Origin: CAZTLE01 sp964614415
GTDB taxonomy: Bacteria > Bacteroidota > Bacteroidia > Flavobacteriales > Flavobacteriaceae
Length of the DNA: 8,092 nucleotides
NCBI GenBank assembly: GCA_964614415.1
Contig: CAZTLE010000179.1
Coordinates: 1 to 8,092 of the forward strand
Direction: 5' to 3'
The translations under genes and the position numbers were made by a program. The notes under the pieces were generated by a model. That model was not told the origin of the DNA, did not search any database, and saw only the letters and a program-made list of their open reading frames with translations. Below, in pieces: positions 1 to 6,449 of the stretch; within the stretch, counting starts at the first letter, position 1, and each line of letters begins with the position of its first letter.

Positions 1-1122
1 AAGCTACTGGATGATCTGATTCTGAACCAGACGCCTCACGTACATATCTTCAACGAGATAGAGCCTTCCGAAAAACAACCGGTTGATCTGTATGACGAGT
101 TTACCAATGCTCTGAACGTAGTGCATTCGGTGAAACCGAAATACAGTCAGACGCGGATTCACAATGCACTTCCCATACTGTCCTACCTGGAAGAGGAGCC
201 CGGGGTATTGGGTGTCACACCGCAAATCAAGTCACAGATCTTTTACATATCCGGTGCCATTGAATTGGGCGGGAGTTTGACCGGCATTGATGTTCTAAAG
301 GAAGTGGAACTGTTTAATTTTTCCGATTATATCGTGTCGGGTTCGCCGGAAGCACTGCATCAAAACGATAATGGGGTTTTGCTGGGTGCCGGTGTGGCCG
401 ATAAACTCTCATTGGCAGTAGGGAACAGAGTTCAGATAAGCAATAGCACGGGAGAGGTATTTCCGCTAAAGATCGTAGGAATCTTTCAAAGTGGGATCGC
501 CGAGATCGACGACATTCAGGCATTTGCCAATATTAAAACCGTGCAGCGTATCCTGGGAAAGGCCGAGAATCACATTACCGATATCAATATCAAGCTCCTG
601 GACATTAATGAGGCGTTGCCGTTTGCCAATCAAATGGAACAGCAGTTCGAAGTAACCGCCATCGATATTAAAACGGCTAACGCACAATTTGAAACGGGAA
701 CGACCATTCGTAATCTCATAACGTATTCCGTGTCCATCACGCTGCTCATTGTAGCTGGCTTTGGGATTTACAACATTCTCAATATGCTCATTTACGAGAA
801 GATGAATGACATTGCCATTCTCAAGGCAACGGGCTTTTCCGGAGGGGATGTACAACGGATCTTCCTAAGCCAGGCCATGATCATTGGTGTCGTTGGTGGA
901 GCATTGGGTTTGCTGGTGGGAATGGGATTGTCCACTGTCATAGACAATACCTCGTTTGAGACCGAAGCACTGCCCACCATTACAACCTATCCCGTAAATC
1001 ACGACCCTATGTTTTACCTTATAGGTATTGTATTTGCCTTACTGGCCACATTTCTTTCGGGTTATTTACCGGCCAGACGTGCACGTAAGATTGATCCGGT
1101 GCGAATCATTAGAGGACAATAG
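1..1122 (+). CDS. ABC transporter permease, FtsX/MacB/LolE type (5' end missing)
   Basis: The frame is open from the first base to the TAG at 1120-1122, giving 373 residues without a start, so the gene begins outside the window. The missing part is probably about 50 residues with the N-terminal cytoplasmic segment and first membrane helix. What remains is a long extracytoplasmic (MacB periplasmic-core-like) region, then three hydrophobic segments: one containing 'ITLLIVAGFGIYNILNM', one 'MIIGVVGGALGLLVGMGL', and one 'FYLIGIVFALLATFLSGYL'. The 'EKMNDIAILKATGFSGGDV' loop after the first helix and the 'PARRARKIDPVRIIRGQ' tail are hallmarks of FtsX-domain permeases. The ATPase follows 3 bases downstream, so the pair should form a type VII (mechanotransmission) ABC complex in the inner membrane. 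Substrate is unknown; lipoprotein release, peptide or drug export are all possible. The GTG at 121 is an internal codon, not the start. Confidence 0.93.
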   Translation, partial: KLLDDLILNQTPHVHIFNEIEPSEKQPVDLYDEFTNALNVVHSVKPKYSQTRIHNALPILSYLEEEPGVLGVTPQIKSQIFYISGAIELGGSLTGIDVLKEVELFNFSDYIVSGSPEALHQNDNGVLLGAGVADKLSLAVGNRVQISNSTGEVFPLKIVGIFQSGIAEIDDIQAFANIKTVQRILGKAENHITDINIKLLDINEALPFANQMEQQFEVTAIDIKTANAQFETGTTIRNLITYSVSITLLIVAGFGIYNILNMLIYEKMNDIAILKATGFSGGDVQRIFLSQAMIIGVVGGALGLLVGMGLSTVIDNTSFETEALPTITTYPVNHDPMFYLIGIVFALLATFLSGYLPARRARKIDPVRIIRGQ

Positions 1123-1125
1123 GTT

Positions 1126-1803
1126 ATGAGCAACGTACTGGAAGCACGAAATATCAATAAATACTTCAGGAAGCCTGTGCTGTTCCATGTGCTTAAGGAT
1201 ATCAGCTTCTCCATTAAAAAAGGGGAGTTTACTTCCATCATGGGAAAGTCAGGATGCGGAAAATCAACGTTGCTTTATATTCTCTCTACCATGGACACCG
1301 ACTATGAAGGAGAACTTTTACTGAACGGCGAATTGGTCACAGGCCAACCTCATGAAAATCTCTCAGTGCTGCGGAACAGGGAGGTGGGTTTTGTATTTCA
1401 ATTCCATTACCTGTTGCCCGAATTTACTGTGCTGGAGAATGTAATGCTGCCTGCAAAAAAACTTGGCACCCTCTCGTTTCAGGAAATTGAGCATAATGCC
1501 ATGGAAAAGTTGGCTATGCTTGGAATCGATTCCCTGGCCAAAAAAAGAGCTTCCCGAATTTCCGGAGGTGAAAAACAGCGTGTCGCCATTGCGAGATCAC
1601 TCATCAACAACCCATCTATCGTAATGGGAGACGAGCCCACAGGTAACCTGGATAGCTACAATTCCGATAATGTGTTTTCGATCTTCAGGAGGCTAAGTGA
1701 TGAGCAAGGCCTTTCCTTACTTATGGTTACCCACGACGAAGACTTCGCCAAAAGGACCGATCGGATCATCATTATGAGTGATGGAGAGATCGTTAAGCAA
1801 TGA
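1126..1803 (+). CDS. ABC transporter ATP-binding protein, LolD/MacB-type
   Basis: This 225-residue protein is a complete ABC ATPase of the usual length for LolD-like subunits. Visible motifs are Walker A GKSGCGKST (40-48), Q-loop Gln92, signature ISGGEKQR (145-152), Walker B IVMGDE (165-170) with catalytic Glu170, D-loop NLD (174-176) and H-loop His203. All catalytic residues are intact. It starts 3 bases after the permease stop, with AGAGGA at 1111-1116 as a possible Shine-Dalgarno, and its stop overlaps the next start. It should energise the FtsX-type permease encoded just upstream by ATP hydrolysis at the cytoplasmic face. LolD/MacB subfamily placement rests on the 'GDEPTGNLD' and 'FQFHYLLPEFTVLENV' segments. 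The symbol lolD is withheld because the substrate is unproven. Confidence 0.95.
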   Translation: MSNVLEARNINKYFRKPVLFHVLKDISFSIKKGEFTSIMGKSGCGKSTLLYILSTMDTDYEGELLLNGELVTGQPHENLSVLRNREVGFVFQFHYLLPEFTVLENVMLPAKKLGTLSFQEIEHNAMEKLAMLGIDSLAKKRASRISGGEKQRVAIARSLINNPSIVMGDEPTGNLDSYNSDNVFSIFRRLSDEQGLSLLMVTHDEDFAKRTDRIIIMSDGEIVKQ

Positions 1804-2618
1804 AGTTAAAAAGAAGAAACATGTTGATCACCGGAAGTATTGTTGTGTTGATTCTCGGACTCCTGTTATTTACCAGGTATAGATTTGACAACATGGTTTC
1901 GCAGGAGCGTGATGCACTGTTTGACTATGAACTGCTAACTGAGGTCATTGAAGAAAGGGATCTTGATTCTTTCCCGGAGATCATGCGCAGATATCTTGTA
2001 AAAGCAGGGGTTATTGGCAAGGCCAGATATAGTCATGTTGTCTTCCAACAAAGGGGCGCCATACAAAAAGGCGAAACAGGAAAATGGATTTCTTTTACCG
2101 CCAATCAGTATATGTCTACGGGGAATCCCGGGTTTATCTGGAAAGCAAATGCCTTTCCCATGATGGTGCGGGATAAGTATGCCTTTGGTAAGGGCGAAGT
2201 AAGAATTAGTCTTCTTGGATTGAAGAATGTCGAAGTAGCTTCGTCCTATGAAACACACCAGAGTTCTTTGGGGCGGTACTTTGGAGAATTGTTGTGGTTT
2301 CCCATCGGTTTTCTCGACGAGGACATTTCATGGATGGCTATTGATAATACGACAGTTAAAGGGACCATAACCAAGGATGGTATATCCTTCGAGGGATATT
2401 TTTATTTTGATGAGAATGGTCTTATTGAAACGTTTAGAGGAAAACGTTATCGCTACAAGGATATGGAGAATTTTATAGGTAAGGCAACCGATTACATGCA
2501 AGTCAGTGGTTTGTTAATCCCAAAGAAGATGACAGCTATCTGGGATCTTCCTGAAGGTCCGATGGAGTACTTTAAGGCCGAAATAAGTGACTATAGAATC
2601 ATTGAGCCAACCCGTTAA
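1800..2618 (+). CDS. Membrane-anchored protein of unknown function, DUF6544-like
   Basis: The ATG at 1800 overlaps the ATPase stop as ATGA, implying translational coupling. The 272-residue product has a basic start (MKLKRRN), one hydrophobic helix at about residues 8-24, and no lipobox, so it is probably anchored in the inner membrane with the rest outside the cytoplasm. The body, with segments such as 'WISFTANQYMSTGNPGFIW' (about 92-110) and 'GLIETFRGKRYRY' further on, resembles from memory the family called DUF6544, whose members are often found as isolated unknown proteins. The last part ('LIPKKMTAIWDLPEGPMEYF') reads like the end of an antiparallel beta fold. Position as third gene of an ABC export operon suggests a substrate-handling or accessory role, which is inference. 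Its stop overlaps the stop of the opposite-strand gene by palindromic GTTAAC. Confidence 0.85.
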   Translation: MKLKRRNMLITGSIVVLILGLLLFTRYRFDNMVSQERDALFDYELLTEVIEERDLDSFPEIMRRYLVKAGVIGKARYSHVVFQQRGAIQKGETGKWISFTANQYMSTGNPGFIWKANAFPMMVRDKYAFGKGEVRISLLGLKNVEVASSYETHQSSLGRYFGELLWFPIGFLDEDISWMAIDNTTVKGTITKDGISFEGYFYFDENGLIETFRGKRYRYKDMENFIGKATDYMQVSGLLIPKKMTAIWDLPEGPMEYFKAEISDYRIIEPTR

Positions 2619-3106
2619 CTCTGAAATCCCAGCTTCTTCTGCAAGGAGGGAACTTCCCATTTGATGATCTCTTTTAGAAACTCATCAACCATTTCAACAA
2701 TGAGTTTTTCCGTAATGCTTTCCGGATTATGAACTCCGAATTCGAGCATGTTGTTCTGCGGAGGACCGTCGAGTTCCGGATATAACATGAAAATAATGAT
2801 GTCTCCGTTGTAAGTTTGTGAAAAGATCAAAGAAGCTCCGGGAATGAACTGGTAGGCGGGAATAAGATTGGTACAATCAATAAGAGCGGGAGGGAAGGAA
2901 TCGAACGTAATGTTGACGGCTTCGTTATTCCTGATCCAACTCAGCTCCTGAACTTTCCAACCCAGATCGTACATGTCGACAATCCTGGTAAGGGTAGCAA
3001 GTAACAGCTCTTTGGTTTTCTCGTTCCATAGAACACGTTTGTCCACAACGGTTTTGATGGAGTTCTCATAATCCTGAGTACGCTCGTATAGATGTTCAGC
3101 TTTCAT
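2615..3106 (-). CDS. Hypothetical soluble protein, last gene of the mla-like operon
   Basis: The gene encodes 163 residues with no signal peptide and no membrane helix, so it is probably cytoplasmic. I do not recognise a named domain. The N-terminal third is helical and charged ('ERTQDYENSIKTVVDKR'), the middle has short hydrophobic strands around 'PAYQFIPGASLIFSQTY' and 'GDIIIFMLYPEL', and the C-terminal part is again helical. The mixed helix-strand-helix layout could be a small alpha/beta fold or a chaperone-like binding domain, but that is a guess. The ATG at 3106 lies inside the end of the membrane-protein gene upstream (11-base overlap), so translation is probably coupled. It closes a five-gene operon led by mlaE, which makes an accessory role in lipid transport possible. 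It ends on the + strand neighbour's stop, with no room for a hairpin terminator between them. Confidence 0.82.
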   Translation of the reverse strand: MKAEHLYERTQDYENSIKTVVDKRVLWNEKTKELLLATLTRIVDMYDLGWKVQELSWIRNNEAVNITFDSFPPALIDCTNLIPAYQFIPGASLIFSQTYNGDIIIFMLYPELDGPPQNNMLEFGVHNPESITEKLIVEMVDEFLKEIIKWEVPSLQKKLGFQS

Positions 3107-3506
3107 GATGTTTGTTTGTTGTTTTTCGGTATAACAGTCCGTAAATTACCAGTAGTACGCCTAGAAAATAATAGGAAAGGTGTAATATCGGTTCGAAAAT
3201 TCCGAAGAAAACCTGCGTACTTAACCAAATGATCAAAATAAGGCCCTGTAGTATTAGCATGGTACTCCTGAATTTTGATTTGATGACCACCAACGTAAGT
3301 GTAAGAACTGCAAGGAGTCCGTTGCCTGAAAACAAGAGGAATCCGGGAACAAAATAATCTTCAAACGGTGTCCGGGAGAGAAGACCTGTATCGAATCCAA
3401 ACGACTCTCCCGTAGGGTCCAGCATGAGCCACATCCCGCAGATAAGGGAAGTGACAGCGAGTATGACCAGAGCTACTACCGAAGATATGTATAGTGTTTT
3501 TCTCAT
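3096..3506 (-). CDS. Small four-helix integral membrane protein, unknown function
   Basis: The 136-residue product has four predicted membrane helices at about residues 5-28, 50-75, 81-104 and 108-126, with a loop after helix 1 carrying a 'LDPTGESFGFDTGLL' segment and a 'TPFEDYFVPG' stretch entering helix 2. Helix 3 contains 'QGLILIIWLSTQ'. From memory, this pattern (DPTG loop, TPF-DY-PG, QG-W-Q) recurs in small unannotated membrane proteins of Bacteroidota and other bacteria; no function is known to me. The start ATG at 3506 overlaps the mlaD stop as ATGA, and its own last 11 bases overlap the next gene. That places it inside the mla-like transcript and makes it a candidate partner of the MlaEFD complex in the inner membrane. 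Confidence 0.85.
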   Translation of the reverse strand: MRKTLYISSVVALVILAVTSLICGMWLMLDPTGESFGFDTGLLSRTPFEDYFVPGFLLFSGNGLLAVLTLTLVVIKSKFRSTMLILQGLILIIWLSTQVFFGIFEPILHLSYYFLGVLLVIYGLLYRKTTNKHHES

Positions 3507-4498
3507 TGACTTTTGAGTGAATCGCGTATCCTTCGTTTCTCCTTGCGTTCCAGTTTTTTAAAGTAGCCACGGAATAGAAAATTGTGCTTTAACGCTTCCA
3601 TGTTTTCGTTGAACCGGGCGGTACTTTCTTTTATGTTGGTAAGTATAGAATCGACTTCTTTAGGTACATTTTCGTTCTTTGTGAGATAGGAGAATGTGCC
3701 CTTCTCGTTTTGCACTTCCTGCGCCAGTTCATTCAGATTTTCGGTCAGGGAATTGATTTGCTTTCCGGAGGCTTCCAGGTCGAGTATAAGGGTTTGGATC
3801 TTTTGTCCGGAAACGCTGTCGGTAAGCAAAACATTTGCTACGCTCTCTGTATTCTTTATGTCCTCAAGATAGGTGTTGATCTGATCCATAGTCTGTGAGG
3901 CCTTCCAACTGGTATTCTTCAGATTCATTACTGTACGGCGAAGGTCCTGCGCCATGATCGAATCATTGATAAGCATTCCCAGCGTTCCCTTTCCGTTCAC
4001 TATTTCCGAAGTGATCTTCAGCAGGTCGGCAGTAAGCAGTGCAGCATTTTCGTTGGTCACATTTAACGTTGTCAGCATATCATCGGTGCCAATCCGGCTA
4101 TAGGTTGGGATGGTATCTCCGGAACGAACCGATGAGGCCACACCCTCCCGTGGAAGAATGTTCACGATCATATTACCGACCAGTCCATCGGATCCAATGG
4201 TTGCCACCGCATTCTGTTTTATGTAATTTCCCATGTTCTCTTTCACCAGCATTTCCACACGGATAATAGTATCGCTTACCATAATGATCTTGTTCACCGT
4301 GCCTACGTCAATACCGGAGTACCGAACATTATTACCCGGCTGAAGGCCGTTAACATTGGAAAACATGGCATTCAGAGTTATATTTTTTCCGAAGAGATTC
4401 TGTCGGTTGCCAATGAAGTAGAGTGCGGCTATGAGCAGCAAGGTCCCCAGTACGACGAAAACGCCTAATCGAATTTTTTGTGCAGCCGTTTTTTTCAT
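3503..4498 (-). CDS. mlaD: MlaD/MCE family lipid-transport substrate-binding protein
   Basis: The product (331 residues) is an inner-membrane-anchored MCE protein that should form the periplasmic ring of an Mla-type phospholipid transporter. A membrane helix lies at about residues 11-29, then the MCE domain at about 38-115 with the typical 'NGLQPGNNVRYSGIDVGTV' core (50-68) and 'GLVGNMIVNI'. Residues about 140-310 are helical and contain three copies of a 48-residue repeat (see findings); the end is highly basic ('KKLERKEKRRIRDSLKSQ'). I chose ATG 4498 (MKKTAAQ) because it puts the helix right after a short basic N-terminus and lies 4 bases after the mlaF stop; the longer reading to 4633 would run inside mlaF. 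Longer than E. coli MlaD (183 residues), as is common in Bacteroidota. The symbol is by homology; direction of transport is not shown. Confidence 0.92.
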   Translation of the reverse strand: MKKTAAQKIRLGVFVVLGTLLLIAALYFIGNRQNLFGKNITLNAMFSNVNGLQPGNNVRYSGIDVGTVNKIIMVSDTIIRVEMLVKENMGNYIKQNAVATIGSDGLVGNMIVNILPREGVASSVRSGDTIPTYSRIGTDDMLTTLNVTNENAALLTADLLKITSEIVNGKGTLGMLINDSIMAQDLRRTVMNLKNTSWKASQTMDQINTYLEDIKNTESVANVLLTDSVSGQKIQTLILDLEASGKQINSLTENLNELAQEVQNEKGTFSYLTKNENVPKEVDSILTNIKESTARFNENMEALKHNFLFRGYFKKLERKEKRRIRDSLKSQ

Positions 4499-4502
4499 AA
4501 CA

Positions 4503-5258
4503 TCAATGTTTAAAGAAGGCTTTAACCTGTGGATCTTCAGACCGAACAAGGTCATTATATGTTCCTTCAGCATAGTTGATCCCGTCCACGAGCAGGATGA
4601 TCCGGTTTGAAATAACACGGGCACAGTCCACATCGTGGGTAATGATAAGAGAAGACGTGCCGTATTTCTCCTGAATGTTTCGCATTAATTGAATGATCTC
4701 TTTGGCCGTGATCGGGTCCAGGCCTGTCGTGGGTTCGTCATACAATATGATCTTAGGCTTTAGGATGAGTGCCCGTGCCAGGGCCACCCGGCGTTTCATT
4801 CCACCGGAAAGTTCGGCCGGCATGAGATCAATAGCGTGTTCCAGTCCTACGTTCTGAAGGGCTTCAATAACCAACTCATCGGTGGTCCCTTCGAGTTTGA
4901 GTTTGTCTTTATGACGTCGCAGAGGAAATTCGAGATTTTCACGAACGGTCATAGAATCGTAAAGGGCGCTGCCCTGGAAGAGGAAACCAATTTCGGTACG
5001 AAGCAGGTCTAGTTCTGTCTGTCCAAGCACGGTAATATCCTGATCCTTAATATGAAGACTTCCGCTGTCTGCCTGCAACAGACCGACCAGGCATTTTATC
5101 ATAACTGATTTTCCGGAACCGGACTTTCCCATGACTACGAGATTCTCCCCTTCATAGAGCTTCAAATTGAAACCGCGAAGCACATGGTTGTCCCCAAAGC
5201 TTTTCCGCAAATCCCGAATTTCCAATACGGTTTTGATATGTACATCCGATTCGATCAT
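4503..5258 (-). CDS. mlaF: ABC transporter ATP-binding protein, MlaF-type
   Basis: This 251-residue ATPase carries Walker A GKSGSGKS (44-51), Q-loop Gln95, signature LSGGMKRR (150-157), Walker B IILYDE (170-175) with catalytic Glu175, the 'PTTGLDP' D-loop region and H-loop His208. The signature with Met-Lys-Arg-Arg after SGG and the Val after Walker A are typical of MCE-associated ATPases (MlaF, MceG). It should drive phospholipid movement through the MlaE-type permease, whose gene overlaps its start by ATGA (5255-5258), with mlaD following 4 bases after its stop. All active-site residues are present. The gene symbol is assigned by motif and operon context. Confidence 0.95.
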   Translation of the reverse strand: MIESDVHIKTVLEIRDLRKSFGDNHVLRGFNLKLYEGENLVVMGKSGSGKSVMIKCLVGLLQADSGSLHIKDQDITVLGQTELDLLRTEIGFLFQGSALYDSMTVRENLEFPLRRHKDKLKLEGTTDELVIEALQNVGLEHAIDLMPAELSGGMKRRVALARALILKPKIILYDEPTTGLDPITAKEIIQLMRNIQEKYGTSSLIITHDVDCARVISNRIILLVDGINYAEGTYNDLVRSEDPQVKAFFKH

Positions 5259-6037
5259 ATTTCAAAGAAGATATCTGAGACAAATACGGCGATGAAATCA
5301 ATGACAAACAACAGCATTGAGGTGTAGACCACAGCCGCGTTGGAAGCCTCACCTACACCTACAGTTCCTTTTTTGCAATTGTATCCCTTATAACAACCTA
5401 CGAGTCCGATGGCGTATCCAAAGAAGAAGGATTTGGCCGTGGCCGGAAGGATATCCCCGTATTCCAGGGCATCAAATACCTTGCTGAAGTACAATTGAAA
5501 AGACACTCCTCCCTTCAGGTTCTCTACAAGTGCGGAACCGATAAGGGCAATAGTATCACCAAAGATGATCAATAACGGAAGCATGAGAACCGCCGCTGTG
5601 ATTCGGGTGACGACGAGGTACTTAAACGGGTTGGTTCCGGAGACTTCCATAGCGTCTATTTGTTCGGTAACGCGCATAGAACCCAGCTCCGCTCCGATAC
5701 CCGAGCCAATACGTCCGGCGCAGATAAGTGCTGTGATCACCGGGCCAATTTCCCGGACGATCGAGATACTTACCATGGATGGCATCCATGATTCGGCGCC
5801 AAACTCCATCAAGGTAGGTCGGGACTGTAATGTGAATACCAGGCCGAGGATAAACCCGGTGACCCCTACCAGTAGCAGTGACCTGTTCCCCATATTATAG
5901 CATTGACGGATGAGTTCCTTAAACTCGAAAGGCGGCTTAAAAACCTCCCGGAAATAGCGACCCGCAAAAAGGGACATATCTCCCACTTCAAGGAAGAACT
6001 GTTTTGCCTGTGCGCCAAAAGCTCCGGTAGTTGCCAT
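5255..6037 (-). CDS. mlaE: ABC transporter permease, MlaE family
   Basis: The chosen start (6037, MATTGAFGAQ) gives 260 residues, the usual length for MlaE. The protein has a helical amphipathic N-terminus and about five membrane helices beginning near residue 54. The family hallmark is the 'REIGPVITALICAGRIGSG' segment at about 95-113, followed by 'AELGSMRVTEQIDAMEVSG' (116-134), and a second conserved stretch 'GCYKGYNCKKGTVGVGEASN' at about 214-233. It forms the membrane core that passes lipid between the membrane and the MCE ring. An in-frame ATG at 6088 would add 17 residues, but it lies in the -33 element of the promoter at 6059-6089, so it would not be on the transcript. First gene of the five-gene operon. 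Cysteines in the 'CYKGYNC' segment might form a redox pair, which is speculation. Confidence 0.94.
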   Translation of the reverse strand: MATTGAFGAQAKQFFLEVGDMSLFAGRYFREVFKPPFEFKELIRQCYNMGNRSLLLVGVTGFILGLVFTLQSRPTLMEFGAESWMPSMVSISIVREIGPVITALICAGRIGSGIGAELGSMRVTEQIDAMEVSGTNPFKYLVVTRITAAVLMLPLLIIFGDTIALIGSALVENLKGGVSFQLYFSKVFDALEYGDILPATAKSFFFGYAIGLVGCYKGYNCKKGTVGVGEASNAAVVYTSMLLFVIDFIAVFVSDIFFEI

Positions 6038-6041
6038 AAGA

Positions 6042-6056
6042 CGTATTTTCAATACG
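6042..6056 (-). other. Hairpin in the mlaE leader (CGTATT-GAA-AATACG)
   Basis: A perfect 6-base inverted repeat with a 3-base loop lies between the predicted -7 box and the mlaE start (ATG at 6037), 4 bases from the start codon. On a transcript starting about 5-7 bases after the -7 box, it would make up most of the leader. It could limit ribosome access or be an operator; the sequence alone does not decide. A 6-base A/T-rich stem can also occur by chance. Confidence 0.4.
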
Positions 6057-6058
6057 AT

Positions 6059-6089
6059 CAAATATAAATGGCGGTCGTGCCGGTCCAAA
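6059..6089 (-). promoter_or_regulatory. Bacteroidota-type promoter of the mla-like operon
   Basis: On the minus strand the sequence reads TTTG (6089-6086), 19 bases, TATATTTG (6066-6059). This matches the Bacteroidota sigma-ABfr consensus TTTG-N19-21-TAnnTTTG at every fixed position. The start codon at 6037 is 21 bases past the -7 box, leaving a leader of about 15 bases. The match supports the shorter mlaE start. It is the only convincing promoter for the five minus-strand genes from 6037 down to 2615. Confidence 0.72.
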
Positions 6090-6136
6090 TGACATCTATC
6101 AGGTTTGACGGGCCTTATAACTGACCAAAATCATGG

Positions 6137-6164
6137 TTTTCTGTGAAGTGAAATTGTATTTTCG
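6137..6164 (+). promoter_or_regulatory. Possible promoter of the HMA gene
   Basis: TATTTTCG at 6157-6164 differs from TAnnTTTG at one fixed position and ends 15 bases before the ATG at 6180. A TTTT at 6137-6140, 16 bases upstream, is a poor -33 element. No better candidate exists in the short space, but the match is weak. The box overlaps the left arm of the inverted repeat at 6159-6178, so a protein bound there would block it. Confidence 0.3.
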
Positions 6165-6178
6165 GCGCAAACCGAAAA
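6159..6178 (+). promoter_or_regulatory. Inverted repeat TTTTCGG-N6-CCGAAAA abutting the HMA start
   Basis: Two perfect 7-base arms separated by CGCAAA end one base before the ATG of the HMA gene. The layout could be an operator overlapping the presumed promoter, or a hairpin covering the ribosome-binding region of the mRNA. Either would allow metal- or redox-linked control of a gene for a presumed metal-binding protein, but no regulator gene is visible in the window. Confidence 0.5.
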
Positions 6179-6179
6179 G

Positions 6180-6449
6180 ATGAGAACAACCGTAGAAATA
6201 CAGAACCTGAAATGTGGTGGTTGCGAGAATACTATAAAGACACGATTGAGTAGTCTTGGGGGTATATCACAAGTCAGGGTGGACCACGAAGCATCTTCGG
6301 TGTCCTTCGCCTATGTGACCGAGGATCAGTTGGAGAAAGCACTTCAAACCTTGTCCCGGCTGGGGTATCCGGTCGTAAATAACCCCAACTCCCTGGTCAA
6401 AAAGGCTAAATCGTATGTGAGTTGTGCCGTAGGCCGTTTGCACAAATAG
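6180..6449 (+). CDS. Heavy-metal-associated (HMA) domain protein, copper-chaperone-like
   Basis: The 89-residue cytoplasmic protein shows a ferredoxin-like HMA domain at about 2-66 with metal-site cysteines Cys12 and Cys15 in 'LKCGGC'. The usual Met two residues before the first Cys is Leu, as in many flavobacterial homologues. The conserved 'LGYP' loop (61-64) is present. A C-terminal tail of about 20 residues after the domain carries a third cysteine, Cys82, in 'KSYVSCAVGRLHK'. Typical CopZ proteins are about 68 residues, so the tail is an extension. Role is probably binding and delivery of Cu(I) or another soft metal, inferred from the fold; there is no copper ATPase here to confirm a partner. 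It diverges from mlaE and meets the TSUP gene stop to stop. The ATG at 6180 is the first codon after the hairpin. Confidence 0.88.
   Translation: MRTTVEIQNLKCGGCENTIKTRLSSLGGISQVRVDHEASSVSFAYVTEDQLEKALQTLSRLGYPVVNNPNSLVKKAKSYVSCAVGRLHK

Noticed and set aside
466..855. Minus-strand open frame of 129 codons within the permease gene
   Set aside because: It is a shadow of the strongly supported FtsX-type permease on the plus strand and has no recognisable domain.
4499..4633. Upstream extension of the mlaD frame to an ATG at 4633
   Set aside because: The extra 45 residues lie inside mlaF in another frame, have no conserved character, and would place the membrane helix far from the N-terminus.
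4503..5258. Val instead of Thr/Ser after the Walker A Lys-Ser of the MlaF-type ATPase
   Set aside because: GKSV is a usual variant in MCE-associated ATPases, so it is not a sign of inactivity.
5565..5900. Plus-strand open frame of 111 codons opposite mlaE
   Set aside because: It is antisense to the highly conserved core of MlaE, is low-complexity in composition, and has no promoter or homology that I recognise.
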